From Neurospora crassa OR74A (lineage: Eukaryota; Ascomycota; Sordariomycetes; Sordariales; Sordariaceae), in assembly GCF_000182925.2 (NCBI RefSeq), contig NC_026506.1, forward strand, positions 682,001 to 746,000: a stretch of DNA of 64,000 nt, read 5' to 3'. The notes beneath the pieces were generated by a model, which saw only the letters and a program-made list of their open reading frames with translations, was not told where the DNA came from and did not search any database. The position numbers were made by a program, and so were the translations under genes. Within the stretch, counting starts at the first letter, position 1, and every line of letters starts with the position of its first letter. Positions 21,943 to 31,411 of this stretch are shown in pieces.

Positions 21943-22849
21943 ATGGCGCTCAAGGACGAATTCGCCACGCGCAACTTCAGTATGTGTCTTTCTTGTCTTC
22001 TCCTCCCCATCTGTCCCCTCTGCCCCTCCGCCCCTCCCCGGCGCTGATCCCCCTCGGCGTCGGCGCAAGCTCCACCGACGCCGATGGGATGTGTAACGGG
22101 GATCTGCTCATCATGATGCAATAAGCACCTTGCTGACTGAAGTGCTTTCTCACAGGTATCTATGGACAATGGTAAGCATACACAGTCCCTTCCCTTGTGT
22201 AGCCGGCACAAGTTAGCCACGTCTTACGCACCGTCTCTATCGATGCTCCTCGAGAGGAAGCTTGAAGCAGCTAGAGCTGTTTTCTCGACAACTCTTTAGC
22301 CGTCAAGATAAACCCAACAGACCAGAGACAGACATTCCCATCACATGAAGCCAAGAAACAAAAGCTAATCAACCACATCCCACAGGCTCGGCATTCTCTC
22401 CATGATCCTCTGCTTTGCCCTTGGAATTGCCAACATCTTCACCTTTAGACCCATCATCATTGTCTTCTCTGTCATCACTCTGTAAGATGCTCTGCCATTT
22501 CTTCTTTCCCCTATTAAAATCAAACCACTAACAACACCCCACACACAGGTGCTTCTCCTTTGTGATTCTCTTCGTCGAAGTCCCTCTCCTCCTCCGCATT
22601 TGCCCGACCTCGCCCACCTTCGACAACCTCATCCGCAAGATCTCGACCAACTACACGCGCGCCGCCGCTTACGGCGTCATGGCCGTCGTTGTCTTCTTGT
22701 CCTGCATCGATCGCACCACGTCCCTCCTTGTCCCCGGCATCTTCTTGTCATTCACGGGTATCTGCTACGCTCTGGCGGCGCTCAAGGGCCAGGCGTTTGT
22801 GGGAAGCAAGACGCTGGGTGGAGCGGGTGTCGCGCAGATGATTGTATAA
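21943..22849 (+). CDS. TVP18: Golgi apparatus membrane protein TVP18
   Basis: Exons 21943-21979, 22156-22171, 22386-22481 and 22549-22849 encode 149 residues. The start reads MALKDEFATRNFSIYGQWLG across three exons. Then come hydrophobic segments (ILSMILCFALGIANIF; IIIVFSVITLCFSFVILF; AAYGVMAVVVFLSCI; the SLLVPGIFLSFTGICYALAA region), that is, four membrane spans. Family landmarks are EVPLLLRICPTS, YTRAAAYGVMA and the end GGAGVAQMIV. TVP18 is a small conserved membrane protein found in Tlg2-containing Golgi vesicles in yeast; its exact job is unknown. Exon 2 has only 16 nt. Intron 1 carries a strong hairpin (22046-22104). Introns are 176, 214 and 67 nt. Confidence 0.93.
22046..22104 (+). other. 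Strong inverted repeat (hairpin) inside TVP18 intron 1
   Basis: TCGGCGTCGG (22054-22063) pairs perfectly with CCGACGCCGA (22075-22084) over an 11-nt loop. An outer pair, GATCCCC (22046-22052) with GGGGATC (22098-22104), can extend it. It lies wholly inside the first intron, between donor and branch region. Confidence 0.7.
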
Positions 22850-23469
22850 ATCAAGTGCGAGCACACGAGAAACAGCAAGGGGAGAGCGAAGATGTGAGGA
22901 GGAAATGGGGGAAATTTGGAACTTGAACTGAAAGAGAGTACTTTCATAAGATGGGACTACGGAAGTAAGGGGGAAAAAATGAACAAAATAGGGAATACAA
23001 AAGTTTTGGGTCAGAGGGGGGGTGGTTAACGTCAGTATGGGTGGGAGTGTAAGTACTGACGCAAAAAAAGGAGGAAAAATAATGGATGGGTATACATCGA
23101 GTGAAAGAAGAATGCAGGGGATTGGTTCGTTATGGACAGGGCGGAAAAGGTACACTTTTTAGGAAGACAAGAGTGATGCCGGAAAAACGGGGAAATCCGC
23201 TCGTGTCAGTTGTGTTGTTGCTGGACTGTCTGAATGAATTACTATTCACACCAAAAGGGAGAGGTCTCTCCGTGTTCATCTATCTATCGTATTGCTTGTT
23301 TGCGTGTGTGTTACTGTAGGGATGATACCAATGACAAGACTGGTGGGTTCTTTGATTAAAGCGTTTTACTTTCTCTTACAACGTGCTATCATTTTCCCCC
23401 TGTTTTTTTAAAGCAACAGGACAGTTGGAGTTGATCACTTTTGCTTCAGATATTAATCACAAGATGAGA

Positions 23470-23518
23470 TTCAGTTCAGTTCAGTCCAGCTCAGTTCAGC
23501 TCAACTCAACTCAACTAG
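23470..23518 (+). repeat. Degenerate (TTCAG/CTCAA)n pentamer tract
   Basis: About nine pentamer units drift from TTCAG through CTCAG to CTCAA, which suggests expansion followed by point change. Confidence 0.8.
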
Positions 23519-23699
23519 CCCACTACTGCAGACTCTTCGGCTTTTTTCTTTTCGTGATAGGGACAACTACATAGGTAGAATGAATCTCATGTGGTTGAGG
23601 TAAGTTTGGTTGGTTGGTTGCCTGGTTGGTAGCAGGCCTGATAATGTATTTCATGTGCTTTGTTTTCGGAACTTGGGTCTTAAACATAACCGCTGTATT

Positions 23700-23815
23700 C
23701 CTTGACTCAGCATAACTCAGCATAGTTTAATCTACCATAGCATATCATAGCTTGGCTTTGCACAGCATAGCATAGCATGGTAGAAAGCATAGCAAAGCTT
23801 AGCTTAGCTCACCTA
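23700..23815 (+). repeat. Degenerate (CATAG)n / (CTTAG)n pentamer tract
   Basis: Many CATAG, CTTAG, CTCAG and CATAA pentamers stand in near register over about 115 bp. This may be an older relative of the TTCAG tract 200 bp upstream. Confidence 0.7.
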
Positions 23816-24971
23816 ACCTTTACCATAGCTTATCGAGGTACACTCACTAGTAAGTTATTTCAAAACATCCCGCAACTCCTCCTTTCAAACAATGAAAGTC
23901 GGTCTGTCTCCCTGATTCTGCCGAGTTTGAAGACGAATTCATCATTATACTTTCATCGATATAATAAACCACCTATCGCCAATATAAACCATGCACTAAT
24001 CAACATGCATACCGTATAAGCTCTGTCTGAGTGTCTGTGTGTCTGTCTGTGTGCCTGTCTGCCTCTTTGCCCCTTCTTGTCCCTATCCATGTTACACTTC
24101 TTCTATACACTCACTTTCAAGAAGACGCAGTCCAAGTCAAAGACAAAGCTAGATGATACAGAACACAAAAAGGAGAAGAAAAAAAACAAGGACATTTCCG
24201 CTTCTTGGTGGTGATGCTCTTTCCCTTTTGCATGAGCCCGATATCCTTTTGCCTTCCTTCCTTCCTACCTCCCCCCTCTCTCTCTTCTCTTCTCTTCTCT
24301 TTATAATCCCTCTTCATCATGATTCGAACTGCAGTAGCCCGATACACGATCTTCCTTGGTCTCGGTTTCTCTCTTTTTTTTTTTCTCATTGGAAATCCAC
24401 GCGACTCCTACTCTTATGCAAAAATGCAAGGAGTTTACACAGAAAACAAACGCTAGCCGTTAATCGGTAAGAGCAGTTCGGCAGTTGCTTCGCGACATAA
24501 TATAGTAAAGACAAAACGAGAAGCTTTGCGTGTGTGTATATCAAGTTTCCGCGAGAATACAGAGAAGAGAAGAGAAGAGAAGAGAACGATATTGGTTTGG
24601 TTAATCGAGTTGATTTTGTCTGTTTTTTTTGAGGGCGTGGTATCTTTCTTCGCTGTATCATTTTCCCGTAAACCGCTTCCTTCCGGGCACCTGATCTTAT
24701 GCATGCGGAGCACCAGGTCAATGTTGGGGTGGACACTGATTGATGATGCCCTTCATCCAGGGCATTGCAGATGAAATCTCAGCCCCTGCGTCTCTCCTCA
24801 CTCCCTTCCTTAGTGACCTCTCAGCCTGACACTCCCCCTCTTTCGACGAAATCATTCAGCGGCACAAGAAGATCTCATCTTACTCCGCCTGTCAGACAAC
24901 CGCTGTAGCTTTCTGGTACATCTGGCCTTCTTGGAAAGCCAGCGGGTGTCATGGTGAGCTTCGAGAGTGTC

Positions 24972-26805
24972 CTATAGCTCCTCCTCGTCCATCTCACCAC
25001 CCATCGTCTGCGGTAGAGGTGTCTCCGCGGCTTGAGCGAGTATCCCATTAGGACCTGATGGCACCGAAGGCACGAAAGAGCTGCCGCCCAGTGGCTTCAC
25101 ATCACTGCCCACGTCGTCTACGCTCGCACGAGCCTTCTTCATGGGACTACCCACAGCGGCGGCCTCGCCGGTTAGGCTCTTGGGGAATAGTGATGACAGA
25201 CCAGCGGTCGTTCCTGGCGCGCTTCCGTTCTCTGGGGCGGATCCTCCAGCTTGTGTATCAGTGGTGCTGCTTTGACCCGCGTCGTGAGCACGCTTGAGCT
25301 GTCAAGGGTGTCAGTTCACTGCAAGTTGACACTACAATTAGTTGCCATGGGCCACACACCTTTATGCGATTTACTCCATCCGCCAACTCTCCAGTAAACT
25401 TGACGTCCTCTGGACCCTGCTTGGAAGGGTCGACATTGTCTTCGTCATCAGCAAGCATCTTATCGCTGATATCCTCGTCATCATCTTCGTCATCGCTATC
25501 TTCATCCATGGCACCGGCCTTGCCATTGGTGTTCTTGCGCGACTTCTTCGGCCTCGGCTCTGCATCGCGATCACGGAATGTCGAGAAGCCCACAGTACCT
25601 TGCTTCTTCAAAGGTCCCAGGCTGGAGAAGTCGAGCTGTGCGGATCGTCGCTTGGCGGCAGTTGGACTGGTAACTTGCTGCTTCTCGGAGGCCAGGACGC
25701 CCATCTTCTGTAGTTGGCCTGTAATCAACGTGGGTCAGTCTACTGTTTGTCTTTGTGCTTTAGTTATGGGACCTAATGACTTACGCTCGCCGCGGTAGAA
25801 AAAGGTAAAAACGGCATAAGGCTTCTCTGGCCCGTCGATACCGGTTACTGTCTGAGTGCTAATAGTTTTCGGATCAAGTGTCTTGGGCTTTGCAAAGCTA
25901 GTGGTGTGTTCCACATCCGCATCGATCCCATTGTTGCCGCTCTTGGAGCCGCCTTCCTCGTCGTCGTCGTCATGGGCGTCGAACTGGGGACTGTATTCTC
26001 CCTTTTTGATTTCACCAGACGCAATAACGCGGAACATAGCCACCTTAATCTGTCCAGTGGCCTCGGGGGGCTCGTCGTCATCCGAGGAGGAAAGCGAGGC
26101 ATCTTCGTCTACGGCCTCGACCGGCCTGTCTTCGGATCCATACCTAAGGGTACCCTGCAGACGGCCCGAAGCTGCGTTGCCCTCGGAAATGGCCTTTTGC
26201 CTCCTACGGCGCTTCTCGAACTTTTGCCTGCGGCGCTCGAGCTTCTCGGCGGCGTCATGGCCTTGGAGATCCAGGCCGTTGAGCCATCTCTCGAGACCGA
26301 CCTCGCGGAAGAGGAACTCGCGCTCGGCTAAACCTCCGCCTTCAGATGGGGGTACCTGAACCCACCTGCTATTGACCCAGGTTTCCTCGCCGGGGCGCAA
26401 CAGAGTAGCTACTTCCTCCTTGGCCCTGCCGTCAAAGTAGATGTAGGCCGCGATGGTCTCGTTCTCACTATTCGTCATAGGAATGTAAGGAGCCACAACG
26501 CCATGGTACTTTCCACGCTCGCCCGTGCTGGTGGGCATGGTGCCGACAAAGGCCGGCTTCGGATAGGGATTGTTCTCCGTGGCCTTGGGTGTCGAGTAGG
26601 GTATCGCCAGACCCGGGGTGAGCAGGGTGATGGAGATGGCGAACTTGGCGGCCTCGGGCCTGCCAGAGTCAGGGCTGATCTGGGGCTGAGGTACGGGGAT
26701 GTAGGTGTTGATTCGCGAGACGCGGGACTGTTTCTGGATGCCATATTCGGGTAGGGGCGCTCCGTTGGCGTGAATGCTCACGGCAATGCCCTTGAAACAG
26801 GGCAT
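24972..26805 (-). CDS. DUF7918 family protein, function unknown
   Basis: Exons 26805-25785, 25718-25360 and 25298-24972 are joined across introns of 66 and 61 nt and encode 568 residues. The N-terminal 210 residues form the folded part: MPCFKGIAVSIHANGAPLPE, INTYIPVP, KFAISITLLTPG, ETIAAYIYFDGR, EREFLFREVGLE. A basic stretch RRRQKFEKRRRRQK (about 215-230) follows, looking like a nuclear targeting signal. The next block, GQIKVAMFRVIASGEIKKGE to PYAVFTFFYRGERQLQKMGV, is also conserved-looking. The C-terminal half is disordered, with acidic runs (DEDSDDEDDDEDISDKM) and PKKSRK. Domain order fits the fungal DUF7918 family as I know it; no biochemical role is established. Nuclear location is inferred from the basic clusters. 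The first splice restores YRGE|RQLQ and the second NRIK|LKRAHD. Confidence 0.82.
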
Positions 26806-27567
26806 TTTGTCGGTTGTCGTGCCTCGGCCAAGGGCCTATGTTGTTCTACGTGGGTGAACCTAAGCGGTTGGTGTTGTGGGTTGTAATGGCACGGCCGGTC
26901 TCGCGAAGGTGGAAAGCGGGGGAGACAGGGCGGCGGGCACGTCGGCTGTGGTACGATGTTGTAATATAAGAGAATGTATTCTTCGCGTTCTACTGATATA
27001 GCTGGTAAACGAGAAAAAGAGGCAAGCTGGGTGGTAGCTTGGTAGGTAGGTATGTTTATGTTATTGTTGTTGCGTAAATGGAGGGGCGTTGGCCGTAGTC
27101 GTTGCTTGCTGGTCGCTTGTTGCAGGCAAAGTGACGACAGAAACAGGTGTAGGTATCGGTAAGGGTGGGACGGATGGATGGGTATCGCTGGTGGTCGGTA
27201 CAGATAAGTTGTAAATGCCTAACTGCTTGTCTGGAGAATGGAATGGGGCGGCGGCCCGCGTCCGTGACAAGAAGGCACGAGACGGGTCTGGTGGGCGCGC
27301 TTCGTTAGTTGTCTTGCTGGTTGGTCTACTTCTGCGATGGAGAGTGGAGGATTGGATAGTAGAGCAAAGTGGGCGGCGGCAGTAAGTGTTGAAGGAATGG
27401 AAGGGGTGCAAGTCTCGAGTTGCAGAGGTACACTTCTGTCTCCTTCTCTTTCGGGAGTGAGGTAGGTACAAGAGGAGGTGGAGAGGGGTTGGGCCGGTCC
27501 ACGGTTCGCGCTTGACACGGCCGCCGACGGACCAAAACGAGGCGGTTAGAGGTAGTTGCTCACCTAA

Positions 27568-27600
27568 TTACCTTACCTTACCTTACCTTACCTTAGCTTA
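27568..27600 (+). repeat. (CCTTA)n pentamer microsatellite
   Basis: Five CCTTA units followed by CCTTAGCTTAAGC lie upstream of the DUF7918 gene. Confidence 0.9.
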
Positions 27601-28126
27601 AGCTGCCCTTGAGAACAATAAAGTAATGCTCCGGCAGCACTTCACTTGCACAGTTAGGCAGGATTGAAGTTGGTACAGTTCCTCTTGCACGGCACTGCAC
27701 CTTGGCAATTTCGAAGGCACCTACCTACCTATGTCCCATTTCGAAATGCCAGATCAACAAGGAAACGCAAGAAACTCAAAGGTGGCCGATGCCGTGCTGC
27801 CTGCCACCTGACACGAACGAACCTGCCCCGAGCGCCTACCTACCTCTCTCTACCTACCTATGTAAATTCACTCCCGTCTCGAGCTCACACACAGCGAGCG
27901 CATGTCATTGTCCCAAAGCTCAGAACGAAAAAGAGAGAAATTGGATTTGCTTCTGACAAACCATTGATTGGTAGTAACCTAGACTACCAGTAATCATCAT
28001 CAGCGAAAAAGGCACCGTTATCGGTCCATTCGCAGCCTCAACCAGACCAGGAAATTACAGATGTGACGGTTTTAATGATATGAGCCCGTTGAGGCTGATG
28101 GAATGCCACTGCAACAAGTGAGGTTA

Positions 28127-28269
28127 AATCAATCAATCAATCAATCAATCAATTTGAGCAGCAACAGGGGGGGAGGGGGGAATTGAATTGAATTGAATTG
28201 GGGGAGGGGGAGGGGACGACGAGGGGTCACGGTCACGGTCACGGTCGGTCGGTCGGTTGGTCGGTCGGT
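28127..28269 (+). repeat. Compound microsatellite block: AATC, AATTG, GGGGA, GGTCAC, GGTC
   Basis: Five simple-repeat families stand side by side within 143 bp: AATC (28127-28153), AATTG (28181-28200), G-rich GGGGA units (28201-28215), GGTCAC (about 28223-28245) and GGTC (about 28244-28269). Confidence 0.9.
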
Positions 28270-29095
28270 GATTGTCATCGATCATATTGATCTGTTCTCA
28301 GTTTCTAGGTGGAGGGGGAAGTGGAAGGGGATTGATTCCGAAAAAAAGTGGAGATCCCACCTCATCGTTGATCTCAGGACCTGGAAGCACGGGCCAACAA
28401 TGCTGTTCACACTCTAAGAGCGCACGGACTCCATCATCAATTGTTCCTCGCGCACTCCCTCATTCAGTTCTTAAACAGCCAAGCAAGCAAGCGGCTCGCT
28501 GGCGATGGATAATCACAGGTCACACAGCGAAAGCGCCCCGCTTTGGGCTTTTTCTCCCTTGCGGCTTTTCAAGGCTGAGGTGGTCGTCGATGACAGGTAC
28601 CAGATATCGCCAACAAGGCACATCGAGATTCGATGTGTTGGCGTGTTAGGCTGATAGACAGAACTGTGTGTATCTGCCCAACATAGACATAGGTTGATTC
28701 AGCAAAGCGAGGGGATAAATCATTGATCTCACGGTATCTATCACATGTCAGGTCGTTATTTTCGATATAATATAACTTATCTGGATTCGGAGCAAACGGT
28801 CGATTTGAACTTAAAAGGTCAACTTGCAGTATCACATAACTGAAGCATACGAGAAAAAGAACCAAGCAATTTGTTATTCTGTACTGACTGTCCCAAGCTC
28901 CAAGTCCTCCACAAGGTAGGTATGCTCCCAAACAATTCAAACTCCATCGAATAAGAGAAAGAGAAAACGCCATCCATAACCATATGTAACCTTACTTCCC
29001 ATCCCTACCCCCCAAAGTCCCAAGCCAGCCTAACAAGCCCTACAATTGCGTGCCTTCTTGCGAGCAACAGGAATCAGAGAACCATAGTCCGAGTC

Positions 29096-30734
29096 CTACT
29101 CCTTTCTCCTCCTCCTAGCCGTCAATCCACTGCTACTGCCACTGCCCACCGCCGTCGTGCTCGACACATCACTATACCCACTCGACCCAATCCCCGAATC
29201 CAGAAACTCGTGTCCAGCCTCCCTCACGCTCGGCAAGTGCACCGGCAAATCATACAAATCATCATCTTCCTCATCCTCCTCTTCCTTGGTCACCGCCGCA
29301 CTCTTTTCCTTCTCTTCCTCCGCCTGCTCCTGCTTAATCCAAGGCTCATACTTGAGCGGCGGCGCCCCGAACCTGCTAGGGAACGTCCGCTCCGTGTCCG
29401 ACATGCTGCTACTCTCACTCGTCTCATGCTCCGGATCGTAACCATCACCCGTTCCACTGCCCTCATGTAGTCTCGCCTTTCTCTTGCCCTTGACATCCCT
29501 CCCCAATTTGCCCTCCTCCCCTTCATCGACCGCACCGCTGCCGCCCTCCAGCATCCGACCCAACAAATACCCGCCAAGCACCCACGCAACCACCAACGAC
29601 ACCATCTCCCCCACCCACACCGCCCACGTGCCCACCACAAAGCTGATGATCCGATGATGGTACATGAACCACCTCAGCCCGCCCAGCTTGGCCGTCATGG
29701 TCACTTTGGCATCATACACCTGCAACTTTTGTCCTGCCTGCACCTCCACCAGCAAACTCGTCGGCGACCCATCTCCCACCAGTCCCAATCTCGCCGCGGC
29801 CCTACCGCTGCGTCGAGGAAACTGCACCTTTTCCGCCAGCGGCACCTGCAGCGTAACCATCTCGGCGTGCTCGGGAAACAGGACGTGGTACCCCAGAAAC
29901 ATGACGCGCTTCGCTTGGGCTACCAGCGGGTCAATGTAAGGGATCACGGCTGCGCGAGTCGAACTAAACAGGATCTTGTTGTGCGTCAGATGGGAGATGG
30001 GGTCGGGCACGGCGGGCGGAATGGGCGTGATGAAGGACGCAATGTCTGGCCCGCCGGGTTTGCCGGTCAGAGGGTTGTCGGGGTTGAGAGGCGGGACGGG
30101 GGGTTGGATGACGCGCTGGATTTCGGGAGAGCCGTTGAGAAGGTGCAGGGCGACCATGAAGTTTCCGGTTTCGCGGTAGACGTTGGTGGGAGAGCGGGGA
30201 AGGTTGAGGGTGACGGTGATGTCGTAGGGTTGGTTGGTTTTGATGTTGTACGAGGTTAGGGGGGAGATGCCGTAGGGGTTTGGGCCGTAGCTGTTTTTTT
30301 GGTTTGGTTATCTTATTAGTTTGTGAAAGTTTTCGGGCTAAGGGAAAGGTAGGGGGGGACAAACCCATATTGAAGATGCAGAGGCACGGTGGTGACCTGG
30401 GCGGGTAGATATCTGTTGTACCAAGAGATGTAGATGATAATGGCCATGCCGTAAAAGATGATGGACGCGGCGGTGCCTAGAATTGAGTAGATGACTGTCT
30501 TCTGGGTGGTCTTGGATGTGAGGATTTCGTAGGCGAGATCGCATAGGGCATCTTTGATGTCGCGCAACTGTTGCTTGATCTGAGTATAGCTCTCCTGTGA
30601 TTTGCGATTCGTGTCAGCGCTTCGAAAGTGTCCCGTGGTTAATCAATCAATCAATCAATCAATCATCACCAGCGACTTACAGAAACAGTGCCCAGCTCAA
30701 ACTTGTCGAGCTCAGTATCGTCGTGGGCCGACAT
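29096..30734 (-). CDS. SEI1: Seipin, lipid droplet assembly protein of the ER
   Basis: Exons 30734-30681, 30594-30365 and 30290-29096 are joined across introns of 86 and 74 nt and encode 492 residues. The short cytosolic N-terminus (MSAHDDTELDKFELGTVS) is followed by a first membrane span at about 51-77 (SILGTAASIIFYGMAIIIYI), an ER-lumenal beta-sandwich, and a second span at about 309-339 (ISFVVGTWAVWVGEMVSLVV). Seipin hallmarks are YGISPLTSYNIKTNQPYDIT, LNLPRSPTNVYRETGNFMVA and PDPISHLTHNKILFSSTRAA. Seipin forms ring oligomers at ER-lipid droplet contacts and organises droplet budding. The C-terminal cytosolic tail is long, acidic (KEEEDEEDDDLYDLP) and ends in a basic ARRRRKE. The second donor is the weaker GTTTGT, but it restores LQYGYGPNPYG. 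Intron 1 contains an (ATCA)n microsatellite. Confidence 0.92.
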
Positions 30735-31411
30735 GGCGAATGATGTTTACCGGTGGTCGATATCGCCGGTTCGGGTTGATCTCTACTACACAGGCATGGG
30801 AGAGGAAAGAGAGTGAGTGAGTGAGTGGGCTCAGATGAGGGAACAAGGGCGGGATGGATGGATGGTTGGAACGACTTGTGATGGGCAAGATCAAATCCCA
30901 CCCCAATATAGGTCGTCTCAGTCTCACTGCCCAGTTTCACATGTCGCGGGGAGTTCTTCCTCTCCCAAGTTTAAGCGAAACACCCAACTGAAATGTCCTC
31001 AATTGCAAAGCCGTTGGGCTGGCCGCTGATGTCACCAGGCGGGTACGTACCTGCTTGGCAAATAACGGTAAAATCGGTGGTCAAAGGGTTAGGGTACTGA
31101 GTGGTGCAGCGTTTGTTTACTATCGCGAAAGGGGTCATTGCGACAATCGTCAGCATACCTACGTCTTGAAGATACCTTTCAAATATGAGCATAACCGTCT
31201 CCACTGAAGGACATGATATACTCGATACTGAGCATTCACTCTCTACACTTCCGTAGCTACAAATCCCATTCTCTCATGGTATTTACAAATCTCAACAACG
31301 TCTCAAGGTATCCTGCTATAAACAAGTCAAGTTCAACAAGAAAAGAATCCAACATCAACAAGCGCTGGCTATGCATACACTCTCCCCTTCACACTCCCCT
31401 TCGACCTCCCC
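30735..31411. other. Seipin promoter and F-BAR gene 3' flank
   Basis: No gene is seen. The part near 30735-30900 should carry the seipin promoter; the rest is the 3' flank of the F-BAR gene. A GAGTGAGTGAGTGAGTGG run lies at about 30810-30828 and GGATGGATGGATGG at about 30851-30864. Confidence 0.45.

Larger units (their letters stand above)
22850..24971. other. Convergent 3' flanks with degenerate pentamer repeats, no gene seen
   Basis: This interval lies between the stops of TVP18 (+) and the DUF7918 gene (-). It holds TTCAG-type pentamers (23470-23518), CATAG/CTTAG-type pentamers (about 23700-23815), TCTG repeats (24020-24060), a TCTTC run (about 24280-24301) and a matching AGAAG run (about 24557-24586). 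Short frames are shadows of these repeats. Confidence 0.5.
26806..29095. other. Intergenic stretch with simple repeats, no supported gene
   Basis: This interval separates the start of the DUF7918 gene from the stop of seipin, both minus. It contains a (CCTTA)n tract (27568-27600), ACCTACCTA motifs (27720-27735, 27837-27862) and a compound microsatellite block (28127-28269). An ATG frame of 134 codons at 28973-28569 (-) has one hydrophobic stretch but no known domain and sits just downstream of the seipin stop, so I treat it as a 3' flank, not a gene. Confidence 0.45.

Noticed and set aside
28569-28973. 134-codon minus-strand ATG frame downstream of seipin
   Set aside because: One hydrophobic stretch but no family resemblance, A/T-rich codons, and no transcription signals seen.
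31086-31094. GGGTTAGGG, telomere-like repeat
   Set aside because: Only one and a half TTAGGG units; a similar chance TTAGGGTTA lies at 9063-9071. No array, so no interstitial telomere.
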